DNA from: Betaproteobacteria bacterium UBA6910
Lineage (GTDB): Bacteria; Pseudomonadota; Gammaproteobacteria; Burkholderiales; UBA6910
Direction: 5' to 3'
Length of the DNA: 5,453 nucleotides
Assembly: GCA_002451065.1 (NCBI GenBank)
Contig: DKBC01000043.1
Coordinates: forward strand, 1 to 5,453
The notes under the pieces were generated by a model, which worked only from the letters and a program-made list of their open reading frames with translations, ran no database searches and was not told the origin of the DNA. Below, piece after piece: positions 5,164 through 5,453 of this stretch; positions within the stretch are counted from its first letter, which is position 1, and the number at the start of each line of letters is the position of its first letter. The translations under genes and the position numbers were made by a program.

Positions 5164-5340
5164 CTAGTAGCAGAGCAGTAAGCGGTTCCCCCAGTCCATC
5201 ACGAACTCGGGGCGCAGGTAGGCGAGAAACGCGGCGGCGGTCACGGCGGCCAGAGCGAGGGCGCCTATCGTCGCCAGCAGGCCGACGACCCCGGGCGGGA
5301 CCGCGTGAGTCCTGGGCGATTCGCGCGTCGTGTCGCTCAT
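5164..5340 (-). CDS. Tiny single-pass membrane protein (58 aa), second copy
   Basis: The ATG at 5338-5340 overlaps the MFS stop as ATGA; the stop is TAG at 5164-5166. The N-terminus (MSDTTRESPRTHAVPPG) is polar and 11 residues longer than in the copy at 4250-4393. One hydrophobic helix (about 18-40) follows, then LAYLRPEFVMDWGNRLLLCY. The helix and tail are clearly related to the other copy, while the N-terminus is unrelated. The start is set by the overlap with the transporter; the longer frame reaching 5433 is antisense-like to the MFS codons. A role as accessory subunit of the transporter is an inference from coupling and recurrence. Confidence 0.68.
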   Translation of the reverse strand: MSDTTRESPRTHAVPPGVVGLLATIGALALAAVTAAAFLAYLRPEFVMDWGNRLLLCY

Positions 5341-5453
5341 GCGGCCGCCGCCCGCAGCCGCGCCACGGGGCGGTCGTCGATGGGCCAGTTGAGGAGCGCC
5401 GCCACCGCGGAGAGGCCGATGGAGAGGATCCACACCGCCTGGTAGGAGCCGGT
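5337..5453 (-). CDS. MFS transporter, C-terminal part only (runs off the window)
   Basis: The last 38 residues are visible: TGSYQAVWILSIG, LSAVAALLNWPI, DDRPVARLRAAAA, then TGA at 5337-5339. The final transmembrane helix followed by a short Arg-rich cytoplasmic tail fits a major facilitator superfamily carrier; the substrate cannot be told from this end. It is open to the window edge and is probably the resident, complete gene from which the tail at 4390-4512 derives. It overlaps the tiny membrane protein gene by 4 nt. Confidence 0.7.
   Translation of the reverse strand, partial: TGSYQAVWILSIGLSAVAALLNWPIDDRPVARLRAAAA
5337..5453 (-). repeat. Repeat copy B, MFS tail, matching 4390-4506
   Basis: This is the partner of the 117-bp direct repeat described at 4390-4506, with 5 differences. 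The two flank hicBA and the 47-aa gene. Its far end is cut by the window. Confidence 0.85.

Noticed and set aside
5084..5166. Minus-strand frame after the 58-aa gene ending AFEEARRQGACHVMQVKP
   Set aside because: About 27 codons without a start or a family I recognise; it could be a gene tail, but this length is unremarkable in GC-rich DNA.
1009..5453. CRISPR array
   Set aside because: The repeats are about 100 bp, only two or three, kilobases apart and coding, which does not fit a CRISPR array.

Overview
The window is GC-rich proteobacterial DNA. A cytochrome P460-family gene, proteobacterial-type lipoproteins, a HicBA toxin-antitoxin pair and an MFS-transporter tail followed by a tiny membrane protein would fit a betaproteobacterium. 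That placement is an inference, since no rRNA or other taxonomic marker is present. Almost everything lies on the minus strand. The exception is one lipoprotein gene at 3060-3914. The region looks accessory: it has broken genes, a transposase scrap, repeated gene tails, and no housekeeping gene.

Layout. 1-117 is the C-terminal scrap of a transposase (minus). 165-668 (minus) encodes an exported cytochrome P460-family haem protein with a CxxCH site and a GTG start set by a strong Shine-Dalgarno. 669-1008 holds at most a gene-tail relic (720-800). 1009-1109 is a repeat carrying the last 17 codons of a tiny membrane protein. 1219-2733 (minus) and 3060-3914 (plus) are divergent lipoprotein genes. 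Both have a lipobox, a two-part glycine-zipper hairpin and an alpha/beta domain in the same order, so they look like diverged paralogues. Only the first has an extra C-terminal fibronectin-III-like region. 3970-4224 (minus) is an 84-codon open frame with no start codon.

The right side is modular. 4250-4393 is a complete 47-aa membrane protein, overlapping (ATGA) the end of a decapitated MFS-transporter tail at 4390-4512. Immediately upstream on the same strand is hicBA (4520-4981): hicB is intact and hicA carries a one-base insertion. At the right edge (5164-5453) the arrangement recurs with what is probably the resident copy, an MFS C-terminus running off the window and overlapping a 58-aa relative of the tiny protein.

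The main signal is this reiteration. The 3' end of an MFS-small-protein operon occurs three times, as a complete pair of tails (right edge), a mosaic (centre) and a short scrap (left). The copies bracket two cassettes: the lipoprotein pair plus the start-less frame, and hicBA. This looks like stepwise insertion or recombination at the 3' end of a resident operon, though no integrase is visible here. The lipoprotein pair is the best candidate for a little-described function.
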